In this document: positions 1 to 12,428 of the stretch, one piece after another
How positions within the stretch are numbered: position 1 is the first letter of the stretch
How the letters are laid out: each line of letters begins with the position of its first letter
Assembly: GCA_963855995.1 (NCBI GenBank)
Contig: OY979717.1
Span: 48,342,244 to 48,406,243, forward strand
Direction: 5' to 3'
DNA from: Muricea muricata
Lineage: Eukaryota > Cnidaria > Anthozoa > Malacalcyonacea > Plexauridae
DNA length: 64,000 nt
The notes under the pieces: model-generated
The model's input: only the letters and a program-made list of their open reading frames with translations
The model's database searches: none
Told to the model about the DNA's origin: nothing
Program-made: the position numbers and the translations under genes

Positions 1-205
1 GTGTTAAGACGTTTGTGCAAATTTCAGTGGTGACTTTAACAGTATAGCGAAGCCCGGCCTTACAATTCGGTTATGCTATGCAAATTTATTCATTTCTTTA
101 GAAATTGATTCCTTATACGGTCTATAAACAGAAAAATTTGCATTTGCATGACTTCTGGCTTCGCCAAGTCACTTTAAAGGAACTGAATGGATGTCTGATT
201 GATGC

Positions 206-460
206 TTGATCCAACAGACAAAATTTTTAATGCAACCTCAACATTATCTTTGTCCATTTGGTAAAGAACGTTGTGGATACAAGAGGAGAGTGTGCCAAAT
301 ATTCAACAATTGTATCCTTGTGTGGATGCAAGAGGGATGCAAAGTTCTCCCTGATTGTATTGTTAAAAAAGTCCAACCAACATTTCATCGCCTAAGCGAC
401 CATGATATTTTTAAAGAACATTTTAAAGTACAGAGAGAGAGAACATTAAGCTTACTATAA
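206..460 (+). other. Unassigned coding-like stretch at window edge
   Basis: An open frame of 84 codons contains several cysteines (LCPFGKERCGYK near residue 15 and CILVWMQEGCKVLPDC near 35-50). Directly after its stop, the +1 frame stays open for about 25 more codons to a stop near 536, which looks like one decayed coding stretch broken by a frameshift. I do not recognise the family. It could be a fragment of a mobile element or chance. It lies just beyond the last CENP-Q exon on the opposite strand, and nothing upstream in the window supports a promoter or first exon. Confidence 0.2.
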
Positions 461-541
461 AGAAGCATATTGATGGTGTTATGAAAGTGTTATCTATAGA
501 GCAAGGAACTTTTGAATTTTCATCAGCAACAAATTAGTAGC

Positions 542-3500
542 TCAGTGAAGTGACTTTCTCATTTGCGCAGTTTTTACAGGTGCGAGCGAACTTTGTAACA
601 CTGTAATTTGTGCGAAACGGGCACGAACCTTTTCTGTTTGCACGATTGCAAGTTCTTCTTCATATTTTTCCAGTTTTGTTGTTAAATCGACCACCATGGC
701 TGTCTGCTCATCCAAAAGCCTGAAAACACAAGTACTGAAAGTATTTTTTTGGAAACGAGTATGCACATAAAATAATAAAGGATTCCATTATTGTCGTTGC
801 AGTGGAAGTGTTAATGAAACATTGCATTAACTTCCTAAAGTTGACGAATTCATTTGATAAGAAATTGATCAACATCCTGTCATCCAGTTCCTGTTAGTTA
901 GAACGTATTTACCAGTCTCAAACAGACATGAAGTGAACAGAAAGAAAGTTAAGCAATTTTCAAGGAAGTAGATCAATTTTGAATTAATAGTAAGAATATT
1001 TTAAAAAAAATTTCTTACACCTTTTTTAACCAATCTTTTCCTCTTTCTACAGTGAGACTCAGAAAAAAATGCTATGTGACAAAATAAGCAAAAAGACCAG
1101 AAGAAGTTGGAAATGTAGCCTGACCTCCCTATAAATATTGACTGTTTTCGTTTAGATATCACAAAGAAATAAATGTTTTTATTTATGCTTCAAAAATGCT
1201 CGAATCCCTAAACAGGCAAAATGAATTAGTATTTTGTATAAACTCTGCATGTCAAAATTTCAATCTTGGGAAAAGTTGCACTTCAAATGCTGCTACTGTG
1301 TTTCTTTTTATACCAACATGGTTTAACCTCAGTCCACTAATGCATCAGAATGGTGCACATGTCGATTGTTGGATTAGGATTAAACACTGGTTTTCATTTT
1401 ACCGCAATACATATAAGCTTCTGCATTTTAATAAGCTAGGAAATTAGCCAAAATTATGGCTTAAATTTTGCGATGCGTTCAGAATGTTTTTCCAAACTTA
1501 TAGCATGCAATGCTAGTCAACATAACAAAATACCATTTCATAACTGTGGGCATTATGTTGAAAATAACAATTCTTTGAACACGGTATGGTGGTAGCCATT
1601 CAACGCATAGACAATTGCAGGTTCATCATTTGAAAGATGCCTAATACTGTAGTACATAATTATTTATACTTCGCAGTATGATCCATAATATAATACTGAT
1701 TTATAGACTCAAAATTTCGCCTACATTTGTTCCTCTTGGATTTTCTTATCCAGAACGTTCAACTCCCTCGACTTTTCACGGTACAAAACTTCACACAATT
1801 TCTAGAAATTGTTAGAAACGCATTAGTAAGTAGTCGAGATTTTCAAGCATTCTATAAATCAATCATTACATTTTCTGCCTCCATTTTTCTATAATCTCCT
1901 CTCGTATATGGTGCTTTTAAATTTGGCAACTTTTCCATGACCCTAAAAAAACAATTGTTCATGGATTACAATTACAAAGATTACCATGGAAACCTTCAGG
2001 TGATTTATAAACGTGATAACAAAATAAGAAGTACGATCGTACTATGGGACCAGGATCTGTTAGGTCTTAGAAAGTGTGCAATTTTTCACTTGTTTCAGTG
2101 AAAAAATGCAACATACTTCAAATTCCTCGTGTGCTACACTTGAAATGGGTATTTGTTTTATATTCCCTATAGATTAGTGCATCGGATGTATGTGTTATAA
2201 TGAAATTAAGTTGTACTAACATTAACAAAAAAGCAGCTAGGCAAAGCTGTCAAAGCAGCTTTTGTTATGGTTGCTATAGCTACTCAACATTAATGGTTCA
2301 CATGCATAGTACTTCTGTAAACTGACTAAAATTCGCTTATATCATGCACTCCTGAATGAAAACTCAAAAAATCGTACTCTGCTAATGTGCTGTTGAAAAA
2401 TATTGCTCAATGTGTTAAGTTTCATTCCTATAAAATAAAACTTAATGGAGTTTTTCATAAAGCGTCGCCCCGTAACAAAAAAGATCACCATCACGTGTGA
2501 ACCGTACATACATGCATACACATACTTGCTTTTCAGTGCCGAAAGGCATCTTCCAGTTTCTTCATTATTTGTTAAATCTGCTTCAGCGCTGACATTTCTA
2601 TAGGAGATGTTATAATGTTGTCACGTGAACAACAAATGGATTGGGTGATTCACGGAAAATTCTTGAACAGTGTGAAGAAACTAAAAATGGCGAATAGCGC
2701 CAGTTTAAGTGGTTATACTGTGGTTGCTAAACAAGACCCTCGAAATAATGGTATTTTCAATCTTCTAATGTCGTTACTTTATTGATTCTAGAAGACAAAC
2801 GTTGATTATTTTAATCAGTCAACCTGCAATAGATTGGTACCAACTAATACTAGCAATCCAGATGAAAAATAACTTAAAGGTATTTTTGATTAGTAAAGAT
2901 ATTAATAAAAGGGGAGACGTTATTCATGTACATCATATTTGCACCTGATCACTTACAGCAATTGTCATTCACTGGTCAATACGAGCAGTGATCACTTGCA
3001 TGGAAACAATTAGGTCACTCCACAAATTTAAGTACATAAGTAGCATTTAGTAGCTACCTACATCCTTTATATTTTTATTTCAATAAATAATTTCTCACAG
3101 AATTACTGATTTCAAGACATCCTCCACAAAGGCTATTGTTAGTTTAGATAAAGGTTTCCATTTTTCAAATGATTTCTTTGTCACTTTAAAATCACGTATC
3201 CGATCTGTGACCACAGCAATTCCAGATGACCTCCCAGATTTTGATCTGATTGTGGTGTCTAAATTAGAGAATAATATGATTTCAAGTACAAAACACGCTG
3301 ATTCTACGTTATTTACCAAATACCCTTATTCTTTAAAGACATGGTATTTTGCAATGCCTGTTATTTTGCTTCCATGTATCAATACAGGGTCGAAATCGAT
3401 ATGCGTGCTTAGAGAAAAAAACGAGTTTAAAGACTGAGTGTTAAATACAAGTTGTTTTTTATTAAAGTGCATGTATGAAGTAACACTCGTTTTCTCAGGC

Positions 3501-6500
3501 ATCAAAGTGCATATATAAGTATCACTCGTTTTCTCAGGTACTTTTTAGGATTTTTTTTGGAAACATTGATTTGGGTTAAAGATCCACGTTACGCAAATTT
3601 CTGCTCTACACACTAAGCTGGATTATAACGTTCTGTAATTTCGCCTAGTGTGTAACTGCACGCAAGGAATTATATGTCCAAAAAACTCCTTAAGAGGATA
3701 TGAAATTACAGTAAACTAGAGTAATGTCGCTGTATTGGCTGGGTAACATAAAAACCTTGCCACTATATTTTTGACAGCTGTATAATATCGCTGATTTTAC
3801 ATTAGTCATTACACAGAGTACTTATAAAACAGTAAACGATGACGTAAATGTATTGTGCATGTGACCAGTTACAAAGCCAGCAGACGATTTAATCCCGCTT
3901 TGCAAATATTTCCACGTTCAGTGATCGTGAAAACAAACAATTTTCATAGAAAAAAATGATTGAATTATTGCGCTGGCTACGCCTGGCCCACTGTAGGTGA
4001 CATAGCATACTTACTTGATGTTACTGAAGCGAAAGATGTATTAGGTGACGTTTTCTATACGAAAATATAATTATGTTTAGTAACTTTATCCAGTCAAAAA
4101 CATATAAAAGAGTATTAGCAATAAAAAATTGTTTCATTTAAGAGCATGAAAAAGCACAAAACAGGACGTATTACAGCAACGGCTTATTTTTCATTGTCTT
4201 TCAAGTGAAATATTTTTTGTTGCCAATACCTTTTAACGCATTAGTTCAACCAGACCTAATCAAAGGCCATGACATACAGTACATCTGATCAAAAGGCTAC
4301 TGCAGCCACGATGAAAATTTCATCAAGCAACGAATCTTAACCAATCCTGAATACCTTCTTGTGCGAGAAAAGGTATTTCTTATGAAATGAGGTGCACATA
4401 TTAGAACGTTTGAAGTTCATTTTTACATGCCTCCAGTGAAATTCGTCTAGTCTCGAGGTAAGCATGGTTACATAAATATCTATAACCTATAATCTCAGAG
4501 GTGAATTAAATTCTCCAAGTAACTTACACTCTGAAAGGGGAGTGATCGCGACTAATTACAGTTGCATATCGTGTATTCTTGTCTTGAGCATTTCGTTTTA
4601 TATTATTAACAAGTAATAGCATGGTTTCTCGTGTTATTTGGAAATAGCATACACTCGTCCAGCGGACTCGTACAATTTTGGCGTCATTGAAAAACCCACT
4701 CGTGCATGTTATTTCCGAATTGCCCTCGAAACCATGCTATTACCTATAGAAATAACACTGAGTAAGGATGGTATACTTCAAATATATTAGTCATATACCT
4801 TTGACATCTTGCGTCTTTTTGCGCCATCAGGCTTCGTTTGTTGTACATTGTCACCTGTAAGCTTTCGTTTCTTGCTGGTTTTAGGTCGAAGCGGCGACCT
4901 AACAAAGTCTTTGCTGGACTGGCTATGCAGCCGACTATCTACAAGACCTGGAGTATCAGAGAACTTACTGATACTTGATGCAGAAATGTTAAATGAATTC
5001 GCACTAGTATTGCTATCGTTGCGTCTTGTAAGGGTATGCCCAGTCATGGATTGGTGCTGAATATTTTTATTTCTTCTGTCTTTGGGGGCAATAAAGTTAA
5101 TAGACTGTCGTTTTGTCCTCATAGTTCGGCTCCTTGCATTTGCCTTATTTTCATGTCCCGGCGGCTACAGAAATAATGGAGAAATTTGAAGTCTATTTTG
5201 AAGTCTATACAGACTATACGATAAATAGGACATTTTATTTTTATGAGAGACTACTTCCTTGATCATAGATGTTGTAGCTTCTGTATTTTGTAATGTTTTC
5301 TGCAAACGTGAAATGTTCTGCCCGCTTAAAATTTGTTCACCGGGACCTTCTCGCGCTGTGCCTTCTTGGACTATGACAAATACTGAGCTATCGCGATTGT
5401 ATTATTACTCAAAACTTCGCTCTTATAAGCCATATAATGTTAACCGGAAGTCATAAAGTGTGAGCCCATGATGCATTTTGGTCTCGTATTTTGGATTTTG
5501 TAATTAGAAGGGTAAAACTTTTTTTGAATATACATGTAAAATATAATAATTGATAATACTATTATTTCCAAATCCTCTGCCACTGATATTTTGTTGTCTA
5601 GGTTGGACCAAATGTTTCGGTGCGCGCAAATTATGTAAATACAAAAAAAAATTGAAAAAGTGAGAGAGAAAGTGATCATATACAAGAAGTAGTAATGGAT
5701 GAACACATAGGCCACATCTGCTCTTTACCAGAGTTTGAGATCCTGTTGACAATAATTTCATGCACAGCTAAAATCTTCAGTCTTGTTACCAATGAAAACA
5801 AAGTTACTGTATATTCAGTCGTAACAAAAAACAGGTATCATCATACACCACTTAATATGAGCACTATTGTGCAATCTGTCAGGCAAGCAGGCCAAAATGG
5901 AAAACATTGTTTAATAAGTCCAACCATGTATTCTGTGGCCAATTAAATTGATTTGAAAGCTGTAGGCTACTTATGTTTTAAAATTTACATCAACCAAGAC
6001 TATGTCCAGGTAAACCCCTGGTGAGGTTGACGCCCCCCCGGTATCAAATTATCACGTGACACGAACACGTTGTTGTTTTGGAAGGCACTAGATAGGATCG
6101 AGTAAAACCACGGCGGGCCGAGTCCTTACTCGCCCTTCGGGCTCGCGCTTTAGCTAAATTTGGTGAAGTAGATACAGTCCCAGTGAGTGAGAATAGTGAG
6201 TGAGAATAGTTTTAATAAGAAAAAAATATAAGAATATAAGAAAAAAAAGTATTCAAAAAATTAAGAAAAAAAAGTATAAAACATAAGCGCGTAACTGGGC
6301 TCGAACCCGGAACAAACAGTTCAGAAGCGCGGGACCTAGACGACTGTGCTAATGCGGCCAATCGAAAGTTTACCGTTAAAAACTAAATTTATACTGCTTA
6401 TGTAACCGTGCTTGTAAGCACCGCTGTCAAATGTATGAAATATTAACCTATTGCGGGCTCGCCGTGGTTTTACTCGATCCTATCTAGTGCCTTTCTGTTG

Positions 6501-8478
6501 TTTTTGTGAGAATATACAGTGCGAGGGAATACAAACGAGAAATACATTAAAGCGAGACGGTTTTGTATAATTTACTTTTATATTTTAATTAAATATATTC
6601 TCATAAATCTCGTGAGTGTATATCAGGCACAAATTCGATATAACTGTTTCCTATTGCTAACAAGGTATCCAACATAATCCCTTCATAAACATTTGTCACT
6701 AACAAAATTGTCAGTTGTCAAGTGTGGAGTTTATTCCATGTTGCCCAGGTCTTAGTCACCCCATCCCACAGTGTAGACTTGATAACACCACTATGTGCAT
6801 AAACCTACATCTTCGTTGACCCAAAAAATACTGATGTAGACACATATTCATATTAAATGCAATTATATTCAGGATTCAAAATTTCCCACGAAAAAATTTA
6901 ACATTTTCTAATATATTTAAATGCTCATACGATACATATTCATCTCAAAAAGAATTACTATTTTTCTTGTCCTGTGGCATGTGAGTATACTAAATAAAAT
7001 GTTAAACTTGTATATATGAAATACCCTAATAAATTTGCCATACCTTCACTAAATGCTAACCTGGGTAGATATACTTGTAAACCAGGAGCAGATCAATGCC
7101 CATATGATAGTTTTTCCTAGGGGGGGAGCTTTTAAATAAAATAATCCATTTGAAGTAGCAGCAATTCATATTAACTGCAATATGTTGTATTAATTACACA
7201 ACTCTGAATGCTTTGAACAAAAAAGACAATGTTTTGTCCACATAGGTAATCAATAATGTCCAATAATTCCTAACTGTGTAAGATCTTGTGCTGCTTTTTG
7301 CATCCTTAGTTTGAAGCACAACAAACTGTCAAATTAATAAAGCTGATTGCAGATAATTTAAATTTGCAGCAACCTCAAAGGGTCTACCTTTTTCATACTG
7401 TACTCCCTGTAGAAAACTAATTCATTATGAAGGGTTTGTTTACATGATCCTGGTTTGCCGGGCTGCACCTTTTAAACAAGGTGCTCGGCTTTATTACAAT
7501 CACTTTTAGGTCGGATCTCACTTGACTCAAATGGGTTGCCCAGACAACTGGGATTAAATTTGTCCAAATAAAGTCATCAGGCCAGCTAACATGGCTAATA
7601 TAGAAACCTTATTAAATGAAAATAAATGTTCTTGCCAGTAATATGTTATTTGCTACATCACTATTGCCAATAAAGTTGTTTTTATTTAAAAAATTCTCTA
7701 AAAAGCATGGATTTGACGTTCGTGACAAAGCCTATTTTTTTTTGGCCAAATTTCGATGCTCAGCATTCAGCCAGGCTCCCGAATTTGCGTGCTGGAGATT
7801 TTAAAAATTTAGTATAAAATCTACAGGGATAAACCGAGATCTCAGTTGCACAATACAAACTTTCCAGGCTGGGCCAGGCAAATGCCTCATCCCAACAAAC
7901 CTGGTTGTGTAAACAGCTCCTTGGTCCCATGAGGCCTACCAATCTCATTATAAACTCCAACCACACCAAATAACATTATTTATTGTCTAAAAATTCTAAA
8001 ATCATGTCCCAAGCCCAACATATGAAATATAGTCCAGCCATATTAACTAGACCACACAAAGTTAAAGCTGGCAAAGTACGAAACAATTTAGTAACATTAC
8101 CTTATCATCTGTAGATGGAGGTGTACTTGGACTTTGAAATTTGTCAGAGTTTACCAGTGTTGTGTGGGCCACAGTACTTCTTTTCTTCTTTTCTTCAGAC
8201 AATAGAAAAGGCAACTTCTCACTCTTGCTTTCTGACTTCCGTGTTTTGCATGGTGTAGAAACTGTCCTTTTACTTTTGTCGGTATTGCTAGTTGATACCA
8301 AGGACTTGTGGTCATCGTTTATAGAATGTTTTGAAGGGGCTACATTCGTCACTAGATCTGCCTGACCTGGCGAATTTCTTTTTAATTTTGAGTGATTTTT
8401 CTCTCTTGGAGTTTTGAAATTTATTGACGTTTTCTTTCTGCGAGGTCTACTTGCACTAGAATTGCTTCCTTTCGCCAT
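542..8478 (-). CDS. CENPQ: CENP-Q-like kinetochore (CCAN) protein, seven exons
   Basis: CENP-Q is a subunit of the inner-kinetochore CCAN (CENP-O/P/Q/U/R group). I assemble exons 8478-8101, 5164-4855, 3204-3099, 2597-2526, 1942-1870, 1801-1725 and 719-542. All phases agree, giving 397 codons plus stop. Exon 1 starts at an ATG and encodes a basic Ser/Lys-rich N-terminus. Exon 3 carries EKWKPLSKLTIAFVEDVLKS, which matches the conserved human block beginning WQPLSK and containing ESVI. From that block to the next landmark (LKAPY here, LKVPP in human) the spacing agrees within one residue. Exons 6-7 are Glu/Lys-rich coiled coil. Exon 2 could instead end at 4799 (AAG|GTATAT), but 4855 (ACAG|GTGACA) restores the phase. 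The C-terminus is about 40 residues shorter than human; a donor-like site at 578/577 suggests that a further exon may lie left of the window. The comparison is from memory; moderately sure. Confidence 0.72.
3425..3540. repeat. Two-copy tandem repeat of about 40 bp
   Basis: Two near-identical copies of a segment starting AAAGTGCAT and ending CACTCGTTTTCTCAGG lie side by side inside the intron between CENP-Q exons 2 and 3. Confidence 0.6.
4612..4734. mobile_element. Small hairpin MITE
   Basis: Inverted ends TAATAGCATGGTTTC and GAAACCATGCTATTA flank a core in which the arms keep pairing imperfectly (CGAGTG and CACTCG). No transposase is present. It sits in the CENP-Q intron between exons 2 and 3. 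Class unknown. Confidence 0.55.
6082..6493. mobile_element. TIR element carrying a tRNA-like sequence
   Basis: Terminal inverted repeats of about 32 bp begin AAGGCACTAGATAGG at the left and end CCTATCTAGTGCCTT at the right. The 412-bp element has no ORF. Its interior holds a tRNA-related segment on the minus strand (separate entry). A short hairpin (CGCCCTTCGGGC) lies just inside the left arm. No clean target-site duplication is visible. It is in CENP-Q intron 1. Confidence 0.75.
6286..6360 (-). ncRNA. tRNA-derived pol III promoter-like segment
   Basis: Read on the minus strand, this stretch has an A-box-like TTAGCACAGTCGTCTAGG, an anticodon-like loop TTCTGAA (CTG, Gln-like) and a perfect B box GGTTCGAGCCC at normal tRNA spacing. 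The anticodon stem does not pair well, so it is a tRNA pseudogene or SINE head rather than a working tRNA. Its location inside a TIR element suggests it is copied with that element. Confidence 0.6.
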
Positions 8479-8583
8479 TTTATGAATAATACGACAAGTA
8501 CAAACTCCCAATGTTTTAATTTAATGGGCGGCCATTTTTGAAAGTAAGGCTGTAAGGGGCTAAGGCCATTGCTAAGGCACAGA

Positions 8584-11071
8584 CACAGATCAGAGATATA
8601 CAGATAGGGAACTCGCACTCAATAACCTCAGTTTTTGTGTCCCCGTGCCACGTCATTTCCACGCGCCACGCAAATTGCTCTGGCAAGTGTCGTTCGTCGC
8701 GTTTTCAGTCAAAAGCATAGGAAAAACGCCGTTCGAAAGTACAAAAATAAATATTTTTGCGAAGTTGGTCCACCGATCTTCATTTTGGGATTCAAATTTA
8801 AAAGGTAGATAGTAAGTGGTTATTTTTATGTAAAAAGATGTACATTTATTGGCTAAATACGAAGAATAAAACAATATAAACTTTGTACCGCATGGCCATA
8901 TTTTACAATCTCGGTGCTTGTGAAGTTCTGCCGCACAACCCAGGAGAACCGTATCGTATAAAAAAGCCATATCGGGATTTTTTGCTTTCTTGTTGCAACA
9001 CCCAAGTCCCAAGCACCAAGTTGTCCCATTTTTTCGTGTTTTTTTTTCGTGTACTTTCACATCAACGCTCGTGATATTGAAGAAAAAACCATGGACGTAT
9101 TTAAATTAATCTTTGCACTCTGATTTTTTTGCAAGTTTTCCCCGAGTCAATGGATAAAATACGCAAGGATTTTGTTTACACCAACAGTCCAGGCAGGCAA
9201 GGATCTTGTGAAGACAAATTTTGTACATGCAATGCGAGATTAGTACATTTAAAAATGTATTATACAGATGCTACTGTACAGTGTAATTAAGGTTTAAAAA
9301 TACAAAGTTTGTTTTGATAAATGTTTATTTATTCCACATTCATATAATATGTGTTCAATGTCAATGAACTATCAATTATTACATTCTCAACATCTAATAT
9401 AAACTCATTATTATTAAATAAAAAAGCAGCCAATGATCCAATGTTTACTTTTACAGTTATCTGGGTATAAAATTTTAAGTACTATGGATAAATGCATTGT
9501 TCCTTTCTTTGATAAGAAATTTTCTATTTAAAGGGAGCCCTGTTAAAGTGCAAAACTCTTCCATGGGAAGCTGGGCTGCTTTTTTCAAACCTTTCATTAA
9601 ACCAGCACAGTCTGAAAGCATGTTTATATAATCTTGTGTTTACTTCTTGAGCCACACTGGCAAGGTAAAATTATATAAACATAATACTATTGTAGCAACT
9701 GCCAGGCAAGTGTTTACACAGAAAAATTTTGAACTTATCTCACTCAGTAGCAAGTTTGCCAGATTGCATGCATAAATTAGCCAAACTTTTAACAATGCTC
9801 TTTATTTTTCATTGTATTTGCCACTTGTTTTCTTTGTTTTTTTGACAGCACTAATGATGGTTTGGCTTAATTATTCAAGAAATCTGGCAACCCTGCTCCA
9901 TAGTGTGCCTAGTAGGTCCCACTCTCAGGGGGTGGAGCATCTCTATTAATGTTAGTAGAGATTATATACTAACGTAAAATTGGTAGGGATTCCAATAATT
10001 AACAATTAGTCGCCTAAGTCGAGGTGATTACAAGTCTATATTCTCTGAGCTGAAGGCGAAGTGAATATAGGCTTGTAATCACCTCGCCTTCGGCAACTAA
10101 TTGTTTTAGTATAAATTTCCAGGCGGTTACAAATAATAATCAACACAACTCTGTAAAAATTCACTTCAAATTTATTACTCCATAAAACAGACAAAAAGCA
10201 AAAAGCTATAGTCACTGACCAGTGACTGTCACTTCAGAAACAGTAAATCTTGACAAATCAGAGTGCAGGAAAATCAACAGTTACTGGAAATTTATACTAA
10301 AATCAAATAGTTTTCCACAATCAAGTGAAAAAATTAAGCATAGTTGTATGATCCTGTGTCTAATTCACTGTAACTGAAAGAATAACAGGATTGATTGGCA
10401 ATCTAGAAAAATAAAATATAAAACAGTTTAGGTTAATACTCATATTTACAGTAACTCTGCATGCTGCATCACAATCACCATTGACCAATGCACTGTTCTA
10501 AGCCTAGAGGAATCATATAAGTTAAATAAAGTATTAAAGTCTACATGACTTGCTCCATGGCACCGTTTGTGCATGTTGATGTTCATTTTGTTTTTGCACG
10601 TCCTTGACCTATAAAACTGTTTAAATACCCTTTGATACAACATTGCACCTCACAAAAATATATTGATAATTTCATATATATGAGCTGATGCAAAAAAAAC
10701 TTACATTTTAAGTTGCCAAATTCCAACTTGTCTTGAGTTCAGAGTACTCAGCACTGAATCGAATCTTCAGTTGCCTGAGAATTCTCACTCCCGCGGGATG
10801 TCTTTTCTCATTTTCGCCGCTAAAAAGGGTATTCGTTGAATTCCTTCTGGCTAAGAACATGCAGTGTGCCATTTATCAGAAAAATTCGTCCAAAAATAAA
10901 GATCGATCGGTTATTGCACCTAAAATCGCCGTTTAATTGCCAAAATTTTGCATTCCCTATCTTTTTCCTAATAAAAAATGTGCATTACACTTGCCAGAGC
11001 ACAGCGCATGCGTATTAAAAGTGGGGACATGATTTCCCGCGAGTTCCCTATCTGTATATATCTGATCTGTG
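8584..11071. mobile_element. Left copy of a 2.5-kb TIR element (palindrome arm)
   Basis: The ends CACAGAT...ATCTGTG with about 33 bp of TIR (CAGATAGGGAACTCGC inside each end) define a 2488-bp element. Its sequence recurs in inverted orientation at 11073-13871. No transposase is recognisable; short open frames such as 10446-10643 (minus) recur in both copies but match nothing I know. It contains older insertions: a hAT-type MITE relic (about 9755-9896) and a 103-bp hairpin (10002-10104). The outer end lies 106 bp upstream of the CENP-Q ATG. Confidence 0.75.
10002..10104. mobile_element. 103-bp near-perfect hairpin MITE (left copy)
   Basis: The segment starts ACAATTAGTCGCC and ends GGCAACTAATTGT. 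The arms pair over about 50 bases around a small centre rich in GAAGGCGAAG. Confidence 0.7.
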
Positions 11072-11130
11072 GCACAGATCAGATATATACAGATCAATGA
11101 TACAGATAGGGAACTCGCGGGAAATCGGTC

Positions 11131-11410
11131 AGGGTTATTTCAGATCCGTCAGAGCACCTCCTGCCCGCAGGCTAATTGTATATTGACTAGTAACAACTAT
11201 TTCAACGGCTTTTTTCGTTTTAAATATTTTTGAAATGTGTTTAAGGATGAGTAATATGTTATGAACGAGAAAAAATTTTAAGGGCGAGAAAAACTTTGAA
11301 AAAAATGTGAAAAAAAAACATAAATAAAAAAGCGACTTTTCGTGTTCTTGAACCAGCGCTTGCGCCATCTATGTGGCACAACGCCTCTACCCACTGCGCC
11401 AACGAAGACG
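11131..11410 (-). mobile_element. tRNA-derived SINE, copy 1
   Basis: On the minus strand the element begins with a tRNA-like head: A box TTGGCGCAGTGGGTAGAGG and B-box-like GGTTCAAGAAC. A T-rich body follows, then a conserved tail GCTCTGACGGATCTGAAATA. A second copy (53341-53620) matches over the head, body and tail, which shows this is a dispersed SINE family. The head resembles tRNAs with a D-arm GGCGCAGTGGG. Confidence 0.75.
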
Positions 11411-12325
11411 ATGCGCGATGCTCTAGCAAGTGCAATGCACATTTTTTATTAGGAAAAAGATAGGGAAATGCAAAATTTTGGCAATTAAACGGCGATTTTA
11501 GGCGCAATAACCGATCGATCTTTATTTTCTGGACGAGTTTTACTGATAAATGGCACATTGCATGTTCTTAGCCAGAAGGAATTCAACGAATACCCTTTTT
11601 AGCGGCGAAAATGAGAAAAGACATCCCGCGGGAGTGAGAATTCTCAGGCAATCTGAAGATTCGATTCACTACTGAGTACTCTGAACTCAAGACAAGTTGG
11701 AATTTGGCAACTTAAAATGTAAGTTTTTTTGCACCAACTCGTATATATGGAATTATCAATATATTTTTGTGAAGTGCAATGTTGTATCAAAGGGTATTTA
11801 AACACTTTTATAGGTCAAGGACGTGCAAAAACAAAATGAACATCAACATGCACAAACGGTGCCATGGAGCAAGACATGTAGACTTTAATACTTTATTTAA
11901 CTTATATGATTCCTCTAGGCTTAGAACAGTGCATTGGTCAATGGTGATTGTGATGCAGCATGCAGAGTTACTGTAAATATGAGTATTAACCTAAACTGTT
12001 TTATATTTTATTTTTCTAGATTGCCAATCAATCCTGTTAGACTGCATTACAGTGAATTAGACACAGGATCATACAACTATGCTTAATTTTTTCACTTGAT
12101 TGTGGAAAACTATTTGATTTTAGTATAAATTTCCAGGTAACTATTGATTTTCCTGCGCTTTGATTTGTCAAGATTTACTGTTTCTGAAGTGACAGTCACT
12201 GGTCAGTGACTATAGCTTTTTGCTTTTTGTCTGTTTTATACAGTAATAAATTTGAAGTGAATTTTTATAGAGTTGTGACTGTTGTGTTGATTATTATTTG
12301 TAACCGCCTGGAAATTTATACTAAA

Positions 12326-12428
12326 ACAATTAGTTGCCAAAGGCGAGGTGATTACAAGCCTATATTCACTTCGCCTTCAGCTCAGTGAATATAGGCTTGT
12401 AATCACCTCGACTTCGGCGACTAATTGT
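12326..12428. mobile_element. 103-bp near-perfect hairpin MITE (right copy)
   Basis: Second copy of the hairpin at 10002-10104, in inverted orientation as part of the palindrome's right arm. Confidence 0.7.

Noticed and set aside
6286-6360. Functional tRNA-Gln gene
   Set aside because: A and B boxes are good, but the anticodon and acceptor stems do not pair.
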